From Pleomorphomonas sp. T1.2MG-36 (GTDB lineage Bacteria > Pseudomonadota > Alphaproteobacteria > Rhizobiales > Pleomorphomonadaceae), in the NCBI RefSeq assembly GCF_950100655.1, contig NZ_CATNLY010000002.1, positions 49,170-61,754 on the forward strand: a stretch of 12,585 bases of DNA, read 5' to 3'. The translations under genes and the position numbers were made by a program. The notes beneath the pieces were generated by a model. That model worked only from the letters and a program-made list of their open reading frames with translations, had not been told where the DNA came from and made no database searches. How positions within the stretch are numbered: the stretch's first letter is position 1; each line of letters begins with the position of its first letter. This document shows positions 1 through 6,749 of this stretch, in pieces.

Positions 1-19
1 ATATCGGCCCCGTCCCCAT

Positions 20-54
20 CCTGCCCGAGGTCCTCGCTTTCGCAAGGATGACAG
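20..54 (-). repeat. REP-like hairpin, copy A
   Basis: The minus-strand reading is GTCATCCTTGCGAAAGCGAG followed by GACCTC. The core folds as TCCTTGC-GAAA-GCGAGGA, with one T-G pair in the stem. The same core recurs at 136-166, 237-271, 353-383, 454-488, 7497-7533, 10178-10211 and 10343-10373. Confidence 0.85.
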
Positions 55-135
55 CATGATAGAAGCGGGAGCCTTGCTTTCGAGCCGGAAGGCACACCGG
101 AAACGTGACGCAAGCCGTTGGTTTATATCAATTTT

Positions 136-166
136 CTGTCATCCTTACGAAAGCGAGGACCTCAGG
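136..166 (+). repeat. REP-like hairpin, copy B (inverted to A)
   Basis: The sequence begins CTGTCATCCTTACGAAAGCG and continues into GAGGACCTCAGG. It is the inverted partner of copy A, 81 bp away, so A and B form a BIME-like pair. Its stem has one A-C mismatch next to the loop. Confidence 0.8.
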
Positions 167-236
167 ACGAGAACTCTCCCCGGCCCCTATCAATCTCCAT
201 GAACCGAAGGGTGCCCGATATCGGCCCCGTCCCCAT

Positions 237-271
237 CCTGCCTGAGGTCCTCGCTTTCGCAAGGATGACAG
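237..271 (-). repeat. REP-like hairpin, copy C
   Basis: This is copy A shifted by exactly 217 bp, with one substitution in the flank (CCTGCCTGAGG instead of CCTGCCCGAGG). The hairpin core is unchanged. Confidence 0.85.
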
Positions 272-352
272 CATGATAGAAGCGGGAGCCTCGCTTTCGA
301 GCCGGAAGGCACACAGGAAACGCGACGCAAGCTATTGGTTTATATCAATTTC

Positions 353-383
353 CTGTCATCCTGGCGAAGGCCAGGACCTCAGG
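353..383 (+). repeat. REP-like hairpin, copy D (inverted to C)
   Basis: This is copy B shifted by 217 bp. The stem here is TCCTGGC-GAAG-GCCAGGA, fully paired. Compared with B, both sides of the stem have changed together. Confidence 0.8.
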
Positions 384-453
384 ACGAGAAATCGCATCGG
401 CCCCTATCATTCTCCCCGAACCGCGGGGCGCCCGATAGCACCCGCACACCCAC

Positions 454-488
454 CCTGCCCGAGGTCCTGGCCTGCGCCAGGATGACGG
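454..488 (-). repeat. REP-like hairpin, copy E
   Basis: This copy is at 434 bp (2 x 217) from copy A. The plus-strand core TCCTGGC-CTGC-GCCAGGA is a perfect 7-bp stem. It is the most diverged hairpin of the array, yet the best paired. Confidence 0.8.
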
Positions 489-618
489 GTGAGTGATAGG
501 AGCGGGAGTGTCATCCGGCAGCGTCGAGAAGGTTCGATGTGAGCGGGCGCGTCATCCTGCGGCCCTCGGGAAGGCGCGACAAAACGGCCCCCACCCCGCA
601 GCCCCGCCCCCCCGCGCC

Positions 619-1296
619 CTACTTCAGCGTCTCCATCAACAGGCGCGCGGTTTCCGCCGACGACTGCGGGTTCTGCCCGGTGACGAGCAGATCGTCCCGC
701 ACGGCGTAGGAGCCCCAGTCACGGCCCTTCGAATAGAGCCCGCCCAGCGACTTCAGCTCATCCTCCACCAGGAAGGGCACCACGTCGGTGAGGCCGACTG
801 CCGCCTCCTCGGTGTTGGAAAAGCCGGTCACCTTCCTGCCCTCGACCAGCGGACGGCCGGCGGCGGTCTTGGCGCGACGGAGGGCGCCCGGCGCGTGGCA
901 GACCAGCCCCACCGGCTTGCGGGCGGCAAGGAAGCTCTCGATCAGCGCGATCGACGTCCTGTCCTCGGAGAGATCCCAGAGCGGACCATGCCCGCCGGGA
1001 TAGAAGACGGTGTCGAAATCGGCCTCCGTCACGTCGCGGAGCGGCACGGTGTTCGCCAGCGCGGCCTTCGCCTCGGCATCGGCTTCGAAGCGCCGCGTCG
1101 TGTCGGTCTGCGAGTCAGGCTCGCTGCTGCGCGGGTCGAGCGGCGGCTGGCCACCCTTGGGCGAGGCCAACGTGATCTCGGCGCCCGCCTCCTTGAAGGC
1201 ATAATAGGGGGCGGCCAGCTCCTCCAGCCAGAAGCCGGTCTTGTGACCGGTGTCGCCGAGTTGGTCGTGCGAGGTCAAAACCATCAGAACCTTCAT
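619..1296 (-). CDS. DJ-1/PfpI superfamily protein (Hsp31-like glutamine amidotransferase-fold)
   Basis: This 225-aa cytoplasmic protein has a class-I glutamine-amidotransferase-like (DJ-1/PfpI) fold. The N-terminus MKVLMVLTSH with GFWLEELAAPYY (21-32), the strand-loop FYPGGHGPLWDL (98-109), the nucleophile elbow LVCHAPGAL (131-139; Cys133, His134) and the conserved Glu in the N-terminal helix (25 or 26) match the Hsp31-like group. Members of this group act as chaperones, glyoxalases/deglycases or stress proteins, and sequence alone does not pick one. I chose the ATG at 1296 over the one at 1308 because GGAGG lies five bases upstream of it, inside the longer reading. The family usually has about 220-230 residues, so it looks complete. 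It stands alone: a repeat array lies downstream and a terminator of the next unit lies upstream. Confidence 0.9.
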   Translation of the reverse strand: MKVLMVLTSHDQLGDTGHKTGFWLEELAAPYYAFKEAGAEITLASPKGGQPPLDPRSSEPDSQTDTTRRFEADAEAKAALANTVPLRDVTEADFDTVFYPGGHGPLWDLSEDRTSIALIESFLAARKPVGLVCHAPGALRRAKTAAGRPLVEGRKVTGFSNTEEAAVGLTDVVPFLVEDELKSLGGLYSKGRDWGSYAVRDDLLVTGQNPQSSAETARLLMETLK

Positions 1297-1454
1297 CGTC
1301 GCCTCCATGCGTGTTGAGGGCGGCCAACGCCCATTACCGGGCGCCGCACTCCCTCACACAGATGGTGTCGCCAACGCGATCCGGTACCGTCAGGGATGAA
1401 AATGGGGGAATGGGGGCGGTTGCCAAGGCGCGCCACCCCGCCCCCCCGACGCAC

Positions 1455-1480
1455 AAAAGCGGGGCGATCGCTCGCCCCGC
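1455..1480 (-). terminator. Intrinsic terminator of the 2753-1504 unit
   Basis: On the minus strand a perfect 9-bp stem GCGGGGCGA / TCGCCCCGC with a 4-nt loop is followed by TTTT. It begins 24 bases after the stop codon of the SnoaL-like gene and is oriented to end transcription of that gene and of the oxidoreductase gene before it. Confidence 0.85.
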
Positions 1481-1503
1481 CCTGCTTCAGCGCCGTGCCT
1501 CGA

Positions 1504-2070
1504 TCACTGTCCGAGGCCGATCTGCTTCATGAAGTCCTGGTTGTCCCAGAACAGGTATTCCTCGTCCATCACGCCGGCCTTGGTCCAGTGGCCGATCGTC
1601 GCCATGGACAGCTTGAACGACTTGCCGGTGGGCGGAATGGTCTTGCCGCCGCCGATGGGCATCGGCTCGGTGAAGGTGCCTTCCATCACGCCGACCACGC
1701 CGGTCCACTCGCCCTTGCCGAACTTCACCGGGTGCTGCTCGATCCGCGTGTCGGGCGCGAAGACGAACATCGGCTTCAGCGCCTCGATGTGGTCGTGCAG
1801 GCCCTTGGTGGTCGTGCCGTCCGGATAGTGCACCAGGATGTCCTTGGCGTGGCTCTCGCCGAGGCGGTCCCACTTCTGGTGGGTATAGACGTCGAAATCC
1901 AGCGTGTCGAAGGTGTCGAGGTTCTTGGCGACGGTGGCCTCGTCCTGCTGGTAGCGGGAGAGTTCCTCCACAAGCGCCGGCACCGGCTTGGCGGCTTCGG
2001 CGGCAACGGCGGCCGAGGCACCGGCGGCGATGGCGAGAGTGGAAACGGCGATGGCGATGAGCCTGGTCAT
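1504..2070 (-). CDS. Exported SnoaL-like (NTF2-fold) ester cyclase family protein
   Basis: This 188-aa protein has a Sec-type signal peptide: MTR, then the hydrophobic stretch LIAIAVSTLAIAAGASA, then AVA/AEA with likely cleavage near residue 23. The mature part has the SnoaL-like/ester cyclase pattern: YTHQKWDRLGESHAKDI, then HYPDGTTTKGLHDHIEALKP, a central EQHPVKFGKGEWTGVVGVM, and the closing GHWTKAGVMDEEYLFWDN. NTF2-fold proteins of this group include polyketide cyclases, but most exported members have no known substrate. The ATG at 2070 is preferred because it starts directly with the signal peptide and has AGGA upstream. A GTG at 2127 would add 19 residues and overlap the previous gene. 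It follows the oxidoreductase gene by 53 bases and ends at a terminator, so the two are probably co-transcribed. Confidence 0.85.
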   Translation of the reverse strand: MTRLIAIAVSTLAIAAGASAAVAAEAAKPVPALVEELSRYQQDEATVAKNLDTFDTLDFDVYTHQKWDRLGESHAKDILVHYPDGTTTKGLHDHIEALKPMFVFAPDTRIEQHPVKFGKGEWTGVVGVMEGTFTEPMPIGGGKTIPPTGKSFKLSMATIGHWTKAGVMDEEYLFWDNQDFMKQIGLGQ

Positions 2071-2123
2071 GATGAAACGTCCTGAAGCGTGTGCGTGAGA
2101 TGAGACAGAGAGGAGAGTGAGTT

Positions 2124-2753
2124 TCACCCGGCGACCGGCAGCCAGATCGGCGTGACGGAGGTCCCAAGCCCGGCGCCATAGCCGAGATAGATGTTGAGAC
2201 CGGCCAGCGCCTCGAGATAGCGGGCGTTCCTGAGGCCGCCGACGTCGACCACGCCGAAGCCCATCGACCGAGCCAGATCGGCCGCCACGGCCTTGGCCTC
2301 GGCGCTGTCGGAGGCGAGGAAGGCCGGCACGTCGTGACCGCCCGCCGCCTTGCCATTGCCCGCCAGCACCTGGGCGAACACGGTGTTGAAGCCCTTCACC
2401 AGCGAAATGCCCGGCACGGCCTTGGCGATTTCCTCGGCGGCCGAGGTGGTGTGGCCGATGGTCAGGCCCATGTAGTCGGCCGTCAGCGGGTTGGTGATGT
2501 CGATCACCACGCGGCCCGTGATGTCGCCCAGCGCCTTCAGCGCGCCGACTGCGGCATCAAAGGGCATGGCCAGCACGATGACGTCGGCCTTGGCCGCCTC
2601 GGCGGCGCTCGCCGCCTTGGCGCCGACGGCCTGCGCCACCTCGCCCGCCTTGGCGGCGTCGCGTCCGTAGAGGGTGACGGCGTGGCCGGCCTTGACCAGA
2701 CGGGCGGCAAAGCCGCGACCCATGTTGCCGGTGCCGATGACGGATACGTTCAT
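2124..2753 (-). CDS. NADPH-dependent F420 reductase-like oxidoreductase
   Basis: This 209-aa protein has an N-terminal Rossmann fold: VSVIGTGNMGRGFAARL (3-19), with the dinucleotide motif GxGxMG and GRD at the end of the second strand, suitable for NADP(H). Other family blocks are VIVLAMPFDAAVGAL, VVIDITNPL and VKGFNTVFAQVLAG. This matches the family of F420H2:NADP oxidoreductase (Pfam F420_oxidored). In bacteria without F420 such proteins act on unknown substrates, so no reaction is claimed. AGGAGA lies seven bases before the ATG. It is the first gene of a two-gene unit with the SnoaL-like gene and is divergent from the LysR gene across 131 bp, a layout typical of a LysR-controlled target. 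Confidence 0.9.
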   Translation of the reverse strand: MNVSVIGTGNMGRGFAARLVKAGHAVTLYGRDAAKAGEVAQAVGAKAASAAEAAKADVIVLAMPFDAAVGALKALGDITGRVVIDITNPLTADYMGLTIGHTTSAAEEIAKAVPGISLVKGFNTVFAQVLAGNGKAAGGHDVPAFLASDSAEAKAVAADLARSMGFGVVDVGGLRNARYLEALAGLNIYLGYGAGLGTSVTPIWLPVAG

Positions 2754-2884
2754 GATGATCTCCTGTTGGGTTTGATGTCCGCGTCGCCGTGGCGGCGTTG
2801 ATTGATACCTAGCCCATGCCGAATGATTGAAAAATCGGCCAGAATGAAAGATATTGTTACGAGAAACGCAAAGATTGGATAGCC
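2754..2884. promoter_or_regulatory. Divergent LysR-type control region
   Basis: This 131-bp intergenic region is more AT-rich than its surroundings and must hold both divergent promoters. It contains an inverted repeat GCCGA-N12-TCGGC at 2818-2839, and two similar heptamers in direct order (TGAAAAA and TGAAAGA) within 2828-2851. LysR proteins usually bind interrupted dyads (T-N11-A type) in such a region, so 2818-2839 is the best operator candidate. Confidence 0.45.
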
Positions 2885-3805
2885 ATGGACATCATCAGGG
2901 GCATGGAGGCTTTCGTGGCGCTGGCAACCGCCGGCAGCTTCGTCGCGGCCGCCGACAAGCTGGGCACGTCGACGGCGGCGGTGTCGCGGCAGATCGCGGC
3001 GCTGGAGACGCACCTCGGCGCGCGTCTGGTTCACCGGACCACGCGGCGCCTGTCGCTCACCGAGGCGGGGTCGCAGTTCCTGGAGCGGGCCGAGCAGATC
3101 CTCGCCGACCTCGTCGAGGCGGAAGCGGTGGTCGGCCGCGAGGCGGCGAACCCGGTCGGCCTCCTGCGCGTCAGCGCGCCGCTCTCCTTCGGCATTTCGG
3201 TGCTCGGCGCGCTGCTGCCGGAGTTTCGCCGCCGCTTTCCCGACCTCCGGCTCGACATCGACCTCAGCGACCGCGTCGTCGACCTCGCCCACGATGGCGT
3301 CGATGTGGCGATCCGCATCGCCCAGGCGCCGAGCCCCAACCTGATCGCCCGGCGCATCGCGCCCATCCCCATCGTCACCTGCGCCTCGCCCGCCTATCTC
3401 GCCGCGCACGGCCACCCCACCCACCCGAGCGACCTGTCGGCCCACGAAACGCTGAGCTATTCCTACCTCTCCAGCGGCGACACCTGGACCTTCCGCACCG
3501 CCGCCGGCGACACCGCCGCCGTGCGCGTCCGCTCCAACGTCCACGCCACCAACGGCGACCTGCTGCGCCGCCTCGCCGTCGAGGGCGGCGGCGTCATCGT
3601 CCAGCCGGGCTTCATCGTCGAGGACGACATCGCCGCCGGCCGCCTCGTCCAGGTGCTGCCCGACTGGTCGCTCGGCACCTTCGGCCTCTACGCCGTCTAC
3701 CTCAGCCGACGCCACCTGTCGGCCAAGGCCAGGGTGTTCATCGACTATCTCGTGGAAGCCCTGGGAAAGGAGCGCCACCCAGCGAACGCGCCCGCGCGGA
3801 GGTAG
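2885..3805 (+). CDS. LysR family transcriptional regulator
   Basis: This 306-aa protein is of standard LysR length. The N-terminal winged helix-turn-helix (about 2-61) reads MEAFVALATAGSFVAAADKL, then STAAVSRQIAALETHLGARL, then HRTTRRLSLTEAG. A linker helix follows (about 65-88). The periplasmic-binding-like effector domain (about 90-295) starts GLLRVSAPLSFG and includes VDVAIRIA. The pattern is close to the CrgA/AaeR-like group that often controls a neighbouring oxidoreductase. The ligand cannot be told. It is divergent from the oxidoreductase/cyclase unit and probably regulates it. The ribosome-binding site is weak (GGAT), which would suit a low-level regulator. Confidence 0.92.
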   Translation: MDIIRGMEAFVALATAGSFVAAADKLGTSTAAVSRQIAALETHLGARLVHRTTRRLSLTEAGSQFLERAEQILADLVEAEAVVGREAANPVGLLRVSAPLSFGISVLGALLPEFRRRFPDLRLDIDLSDRVVDLAHDGVDVAIRIAQAPSPNLIARRIAPIPIVTCASPAYLAAHGHPTHPSDLSAHETLSYSYLSSGDTWTFRTAAGDTAAVRVRSNVHATNGDLLRRLAVEGGGVIVQPGFIVEDDIAAGRLVQVLPDWSLGTFGLYAVYLSRRHLSAKARVFIDYLVEALGKERHPANAPARR

Positions 3806-3879
3806 GCGGAAAGCTCAAGCGCGCAACGTGGGCGGGTGGCGTGCGGACGCGGAACAAACTTGAGGTACGCGGGCTTTCT

Positions 3880-3929
3880 GATATGTCTTTGCATATCAAT
3901 CTTAGCACTTTGATATGCAAAGGCAGATC
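3880..3929. promoter_or_regulatory. Large nested inverted repeat, candidate HipB-like operator
   Basis: The left arm 3880-3899 (GATATGTCTTTGCATATCAA) and right arm 3910-3929 are inverted copies matching at 18 of 20 bases, separated by 10 bp. The left arm is itself a palindrome, GATATG-N6-CATATC, and the right arm keeps part of it. The element ends five bases before the start codon of the XRE gene. This is the expected position for autorepression of an antitoxin-type regulator, possibly by two cooperating dimers. The region is AT-rich inside GC-rich DNA and could also overlap the promoter. Confidence 0.75.
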
Positions 3930-3934
3930 GCACC

Positions 3935-4240
3935 TTGACCTACGAGACCGAGCGGATCATCGCCGAGCTCAAACAGGCCCGGGAAGCCAAGGGGCTCAGC
4001 CAGCGGGAGTTGGCGCGGCTGTCCGGCGTGCCGCAATCGCACATATCCAAGATCGAAGCGAACGCCGTCGACCTCAGGGCGTCCAGCCTCGTCACCCTCG
4101 CCCACGCCCTCGGCCTCGAACTGATGCTCGTTCCGCTGAAGGCCGTGCCCGCCGCGCGCTCCATCGCGCGTGGCCTGACGGTAGCCGAGCTAGCCAGCCG
4201 CCCCGCCTACAGCATCGACGACGAGGACGAGGACGCCTGA
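3935..4240 (+). CDS. HipB-like XRE-family antitoxin/regulator
   Basis: This 101-aa protein has a helix-turn-helix of the Cro/CI (XRE) type (about 8-62): ELKQAREAKGLSQRELARLS, then GVPQSHISKIE, then the fourth helix LVTLAHALGLELMLVP. The LELMLVPL strand and the acidic tail PAYSIDDEDEDA are features of HipB-like antitoxins. The start is a TTG at 3935 with a modest AAAGG upstream. The ATG further up (3915) runs into a stop. A nested inverted repeat sits just upstream. The gene ends in TGATG, overlapping an ATG that opens a seven-codon frame, as hipA normally does, but no HipA follows. It is therefore probably an orphan antitoxin. Confidence 0.85.
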   Translation: MTYETERIIAELKQAREAKGLSQRELARLSGVPQSHISKIEANAVDLRASSLVTLAHALGLELMLVPLKAVPAARSIARGLTVAELASRPAYSIDDEDEDA

Positions 4241-4263
4241 TGTCAACGTCCGCGACACCATAG
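4240..4263 (+). pseudogene. Possible 5' remnant of a hipA-like toxin gene
   Basis: An ATG overlapping the antitoxin stop (TGATG) opens a frame encoding MSTSATP, then TAG. HipA toxins are usually translated from exactly such an overlap and often begin with a short polar stretch of this kind. The next 130 bases show no HipA similarity in any frame. The reading as a remnant rests on position, overlap type and the short N-terminus only. Confidence 0.35.
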
Positions 4264-4391
4264 ACGCTTGTTGGGCACGTTGCCGATTGCTGGAGCGACA
4301 CAAGGGTAAAGCGGGTGTCTCCGCCGCTGCCGCGGGGGTATATTCGGAACTCATTGCGAGCCGGTCGTCACAAGGCAGATGGATGTAAGCC

Positions 4392-5243
4392 ATGTTGCTC
4401 AGCTTCACGGATCTCCTTAGAAAAGCGGGCCTCGCGCCTGAGAGTGTTCGGCTGCTACGGCACCAGACCAGATCGCCGGCCGGTCGCTCGCCCTATCATC
4501 TGTGGCGAGACCGTCGACACGATCAGCCAGACCTGTTCGCCGACTATCAAAGCGTTCAGACCGTCGGCAATCGCTCCAAGCTGATGGCTCCACTCTGGGC
4601 GAGCTTTGTCGCACCGCCTACCGGCGGCACGCTGTTCGCCGGCATTTACGCGGCCGAGCGCGTCGGAACGGTCGATCCGAGATGGATCGATCCTCTTTAT
4701 GGCGTACCCGTTGCCGATCGAACCCAAGACGTGCTGGACCGCTACAGAACGCAGATGACGGCCCACCTGAGTGAGTATATCGGCCGCCTCTGGATCGAGT
4801 GGGGAAGCGGTGCCCGCTCCTGGATTCAACGGCCGGACGCCCAGGACAAGGCGATCGTCGAGCTGACGCAGGCGTTTCACGAAGATCCATTTCCCGGCTA
4901 TGCGCACTTCAGGTCAAATGTATCCGAACTGGAAGGGCTGCCGCGCACGTGGACATCGGCTCTCCAAGCGGCCCGCGGGGTCTACCTGCTCGTCTCGGTC
5001 AAAACGAGGGAGCAATATGTTGGATCGGCGACGGGAGCGGATGGCTTCCTCGGCCGGTGGAAGGCCTATTCCGAGGACGGTCATGGCGGCAACATCGGCC
5101 TGAAGAGTGCCGAGCCGGGCGATTATGAGGTCAGCATCCTTGAGGTCAGCGGGTCGGCTGCCTCGCAGGTAGAGATCATCGCTGCTGAGCAAGTTTGGAA
5201 GGAGAAGCTCAAGAGCCGCGAGATGGGGCTCAATCGGAACTGA
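4392..5243 (+). CDS. GIY-YIG nuclease family protein with a conserved N-terminal region
   Basis: This 283-aa protein has a C-terminal GIY-YIG domain (about 194-283). GVYLL (196-200) stands for GIY, QYVGSAT (208-214) for YIG, then GRW with Arg222, HGGN (231-234), Glu266 in AAEQVWKEKL and Asn281 in GLNRN. All five positions expected in an active GIY-YIG site (Tyr, Tyr, Arg, Glu, Asn) are present, so it should be catalytically competent on DNA. The first 190 residues (FTDLLRKAGL, LLRHQ, FVAPPTGGTLFAGIY) are probably a recognition domain whose target I cannot name. It is not fused to UvrC or homing-endonuclease parts. Its base composition is less GC-rich than its neighbours, and it lies where hipA would be expected, suggesting insertion. 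The ATG at 4392 follows GGATG with a weak ribosome-binding site. Confidence 0.85.
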   Translation: MLLSFTDLLRKAGLAPESVRLLRHQTRSPAGRSPYHLWRDRRHDQPDLFADYQSVQTVGNRSKLMAPLWASFVAPPTGGTLFAGIYAAERVGTVDPRWIDPLYGVPVADRTQDVLDRYRTQMTAHLSEYIGRLWIEWGSGARSWIQRPDAQDKAIVELTQAFHEDPFPGYAHFRSNVSELEGLPRTWTSALQAARGVYLLVSVKTREQYVGSATGADGFLGRWKAYSEDGHGGNIGLKSAEPGDYEVSILEVSGSAASQVEIIAAEQVWKEKLKSREMGLNRN

Positions 5244-5303
5244 GCTTTCGCCGAGAGGCTCGTAGAAGCTGCGCCGCACCCTTCCCCCTTCGCAAGGACA
5301 CCC

Positions 5304-6143
5304 ATGACGCTCTCCCCCGCCCTCTCCGCCGCCGTCGCCCACTGGGCACTTGCCTCACCGGCCTTCGTCACCGAGACGGCCACCAGCGTCCTTTACCGGG
5401 TCGATCACGCCGACCACGGGCCGGCAGCGCTGAAGCTCTTGAAGCCGGGGGCCGGCGACGACGAGGCGCAGGGGGGCGCGATGCTGGCGTGGTATGGCGG
5501 GCATGGCGCGGCGAGGGTGTTCGGCCTTGCGCCGGACGCGGTGCTGATGGAGTGGCTGCCCGGCGAGACGCTGGGCGACGTCGCCCGCGCCGGCCGCGAC
5601 GATGCCGCCACCCTCCTCCTCGCCGAGGCGGTCGAACGGCTGCATGCCCGGCGCGACGCGCCGCCGCCCGAGCTGACGCCGCTCCGCCGACGCTTCGCCT
5701 CGCTGTTCCGGCTCGGCCCCGACGCCTGGCCGGAGAAGGCGCGCCCGCTCGCCGCGCGGGCCACCGCCATCGCGCAAGACCTTCTCGACGCCGATGCACC
5801 GGCCCAGCCGCTGCACGGCGACATCCACCACGACAACATCCTGCGCTCGGGCGACGGCTGGGTGGCAATCGACCCCAAGGGCCTGATCGGCGACCCGGCC
5901 TACGACTATGCCAACAGCTTCCAGAACCCCGAGCAGGCCGACGCGCTGGTGCTCGACGCGGCCCGCGTCGCCCGCCACGCCACGGCGCTCGCTGGGCGCA
6001 CCGGCCTGCCCCGCCGCCACCTCCTCGCCTGGGCCGTCGCCCACACCGCCCTGAGCGGCGCCTGGAACATCGAGGACGGCACCCCCTTCGCCCATCAGGT
6101 GGCCATGCTGCCCCTGCTGCTGGCGGACTACGAGGCGGGATGA
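5304..6143 (+). CDS. APH(6)/hydroxyurea-type antibiotic phosphotransferase
   Basis: This 279-aa kinase is of the aminoglycoside/hydroxyurea resistance family (Pfam APH_6_hur; streptomycin 6-phosphotransferases such as StrB are relatives). The ATP-binding lysine is probably Lys44 in AALKLLKP. The hinge is AVLMEWLPGETL (79-90). The catalytic loop is HGDIHHDNIL (171-180; Asp173, Asn178). The metal-binding segment is AIDPKGLIGDPAYD (188-201). The DPKGLIGDPAYD block is diagnostic for this family against APH(3'). An AAGGA lies five bases before the ATG. The gene is strongly GC-rich like the background, so it looks resident. Whether it gives streptomycin resistance cannot be read from the sequence. 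Confidence 0.9.
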   Translation: MTLSPALSAAVAHWALASPAFVTETATSVLYRVDHADHGPAALKLLKPGAGDDEAQGGAMLAWYGGHGAARVFGLAPDAVLMEWLPGETLGDVARAGRDDAATLLLAEAVERLHARRDAPPPELTPLRRRFASLFRLGPDAWPEKARPLAARATAIAQDLLDADAPAQPLHGDIHHDNILRSGDGWVAIDPKGLIGDPAYDYANSFQNPEQADALVLDAARVARHATALAGRTGLPRRHLLAWAVAHTALSGAWNIEDGTPFAHQVAMLPLLLADYEAG

Positions 6144-6230
6144 GGAAAGACGGCGGCGTGAAAGACCCTCGGCGGCCTCTTGCTGCGCGACGGATGCGAT
6201 GACCTAAGGGCGAGCCTTGCGGAGCGAGCG

Positions 6231-6749
6231 ATGGGCGTCAGGAACTATCTGATCGAAGGCGTTTCCGGGGCGGGCAAGACCTCGGTCGCCACCGAGCTGG
6301 CGCGGCGCGGCTACCATGTCGTCCACGGCGACCGCGAGCTGGCCTATCGGGACGACCCCAACACTGGCGAACCGCTCGACGGAGGGAATGACGCAGATGC
6401 CGCCTTCCGCCACGCGCACCACCTCTGGCGCGTCGACAAGGTCGCGGCGCTGGTGGCCGACAGGAGCCGCCCGGTCACCTTCTTCTGCGGCGGCTCGCGG
6501 AACGTCAGTCGGTTCATCGGCCTCTTCGACGGCGTCTTCGTCCTCGATGTCGATGCGGACACCCTGAGGGCGCGCCTTGCCGGCCGGCCCGCCGACGAGT
6601 TCGGCGGAACGCCGGAGGAATGGGACTTGATCCTGCGGCTCCACGCCACGAGCGAGGATCTTCCGCCGAACGCCACCATCATCGACGCCACCGCGCCGCT
6701 CGCCTCCGTCGTCGACGACATCCTCAAGCGGTGCGGCGAGGCCGGTTAG
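6231..6749 (+). CDS. Small P-loop kinase-like protein
   Basis: This 172-aa soluble protein has a Walker A motif GVSGAGKT (10-17) directly after the first strand NYLIE, followed by ELARRGYHVVHGD, which resembles nucleotide and shikimate kinase folds. Further blocks are VTFFCGGSRN, a Walker-B-like strand FDGVFVLDVD and a lid-like DTLRARLAGRPADEFG. This pattern fits AAA_18/AAA_33-type putative nucleoside or small-molecule kinases. The substrate is unknown. The ATG at 6231 was chosen over an earlier one at 6180 because GGAG sits six bases upstream and the P-loop then lies at the usual distance from the N-terminus. It follows the APH(6)-like gene by 87 bases and may be co-transcribed with it. Its stop overlaps the convergent gene by four bases. 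Confidence 0.8.
   Translation: MGVRNYLIEGVSGAGKTSVATELARRGYHVVHGDRELAYRDDPNTGEPLDGGNDADAAFRHAHHLWRVDKVAALVADRSRPVTFFCGGSRNVSRFIGLFDGVFVLDVDADTLRARLAGRPADEFGGTPEEWDLILRLHATSEDLPPNATIIDATAPLASVVDDILKRCGEAG

Larger units (their letters stand above)
1..520. repeat. 217-bp tandem repeat, about 2.4 copies
   Basis: Positions 1-217 and 218-434 are two copies of one unit, in perfect 217-bp register. A third, more diverged partial copy starts at 435 and is recognisable to about 520. Each full unit begins ATATCGGCCCCGTCCCCATC and carries a REP-like hairpin near its start (20-54, 237-271, 454-488). The two full units also carry the same hairpin inverted near their middle (136-166, 353-383). Copies 1 and 2 differ by scattered point changes; copy 3 has changed more, including within the hairpin stem. 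The array may continue to the left of the window. No convincing gene lies in 1-618. The short open frames here are side effects of the repeat. Confidence 0.9.

Noticed and set aside
273..485. Open frames across the repeat array and other long shadow frames
   Set aside because: They lack ribosome-binding sites and family signatures, run through repeats or opposite real genes, and are explained by high GC content.
1..490. CRISPR array
   Set aside because: The repeat unit is 217 bp, contains inverted hairpins, and has no unique spacers of regular 30-40 bp length.
1309..1450. Possible small gene between the PfpI-like and SnoaL-like genes
   Set aside because: Only low-complexity G/C runs and a terminator are visible; no start with a ribosome-binding site and no family motif.
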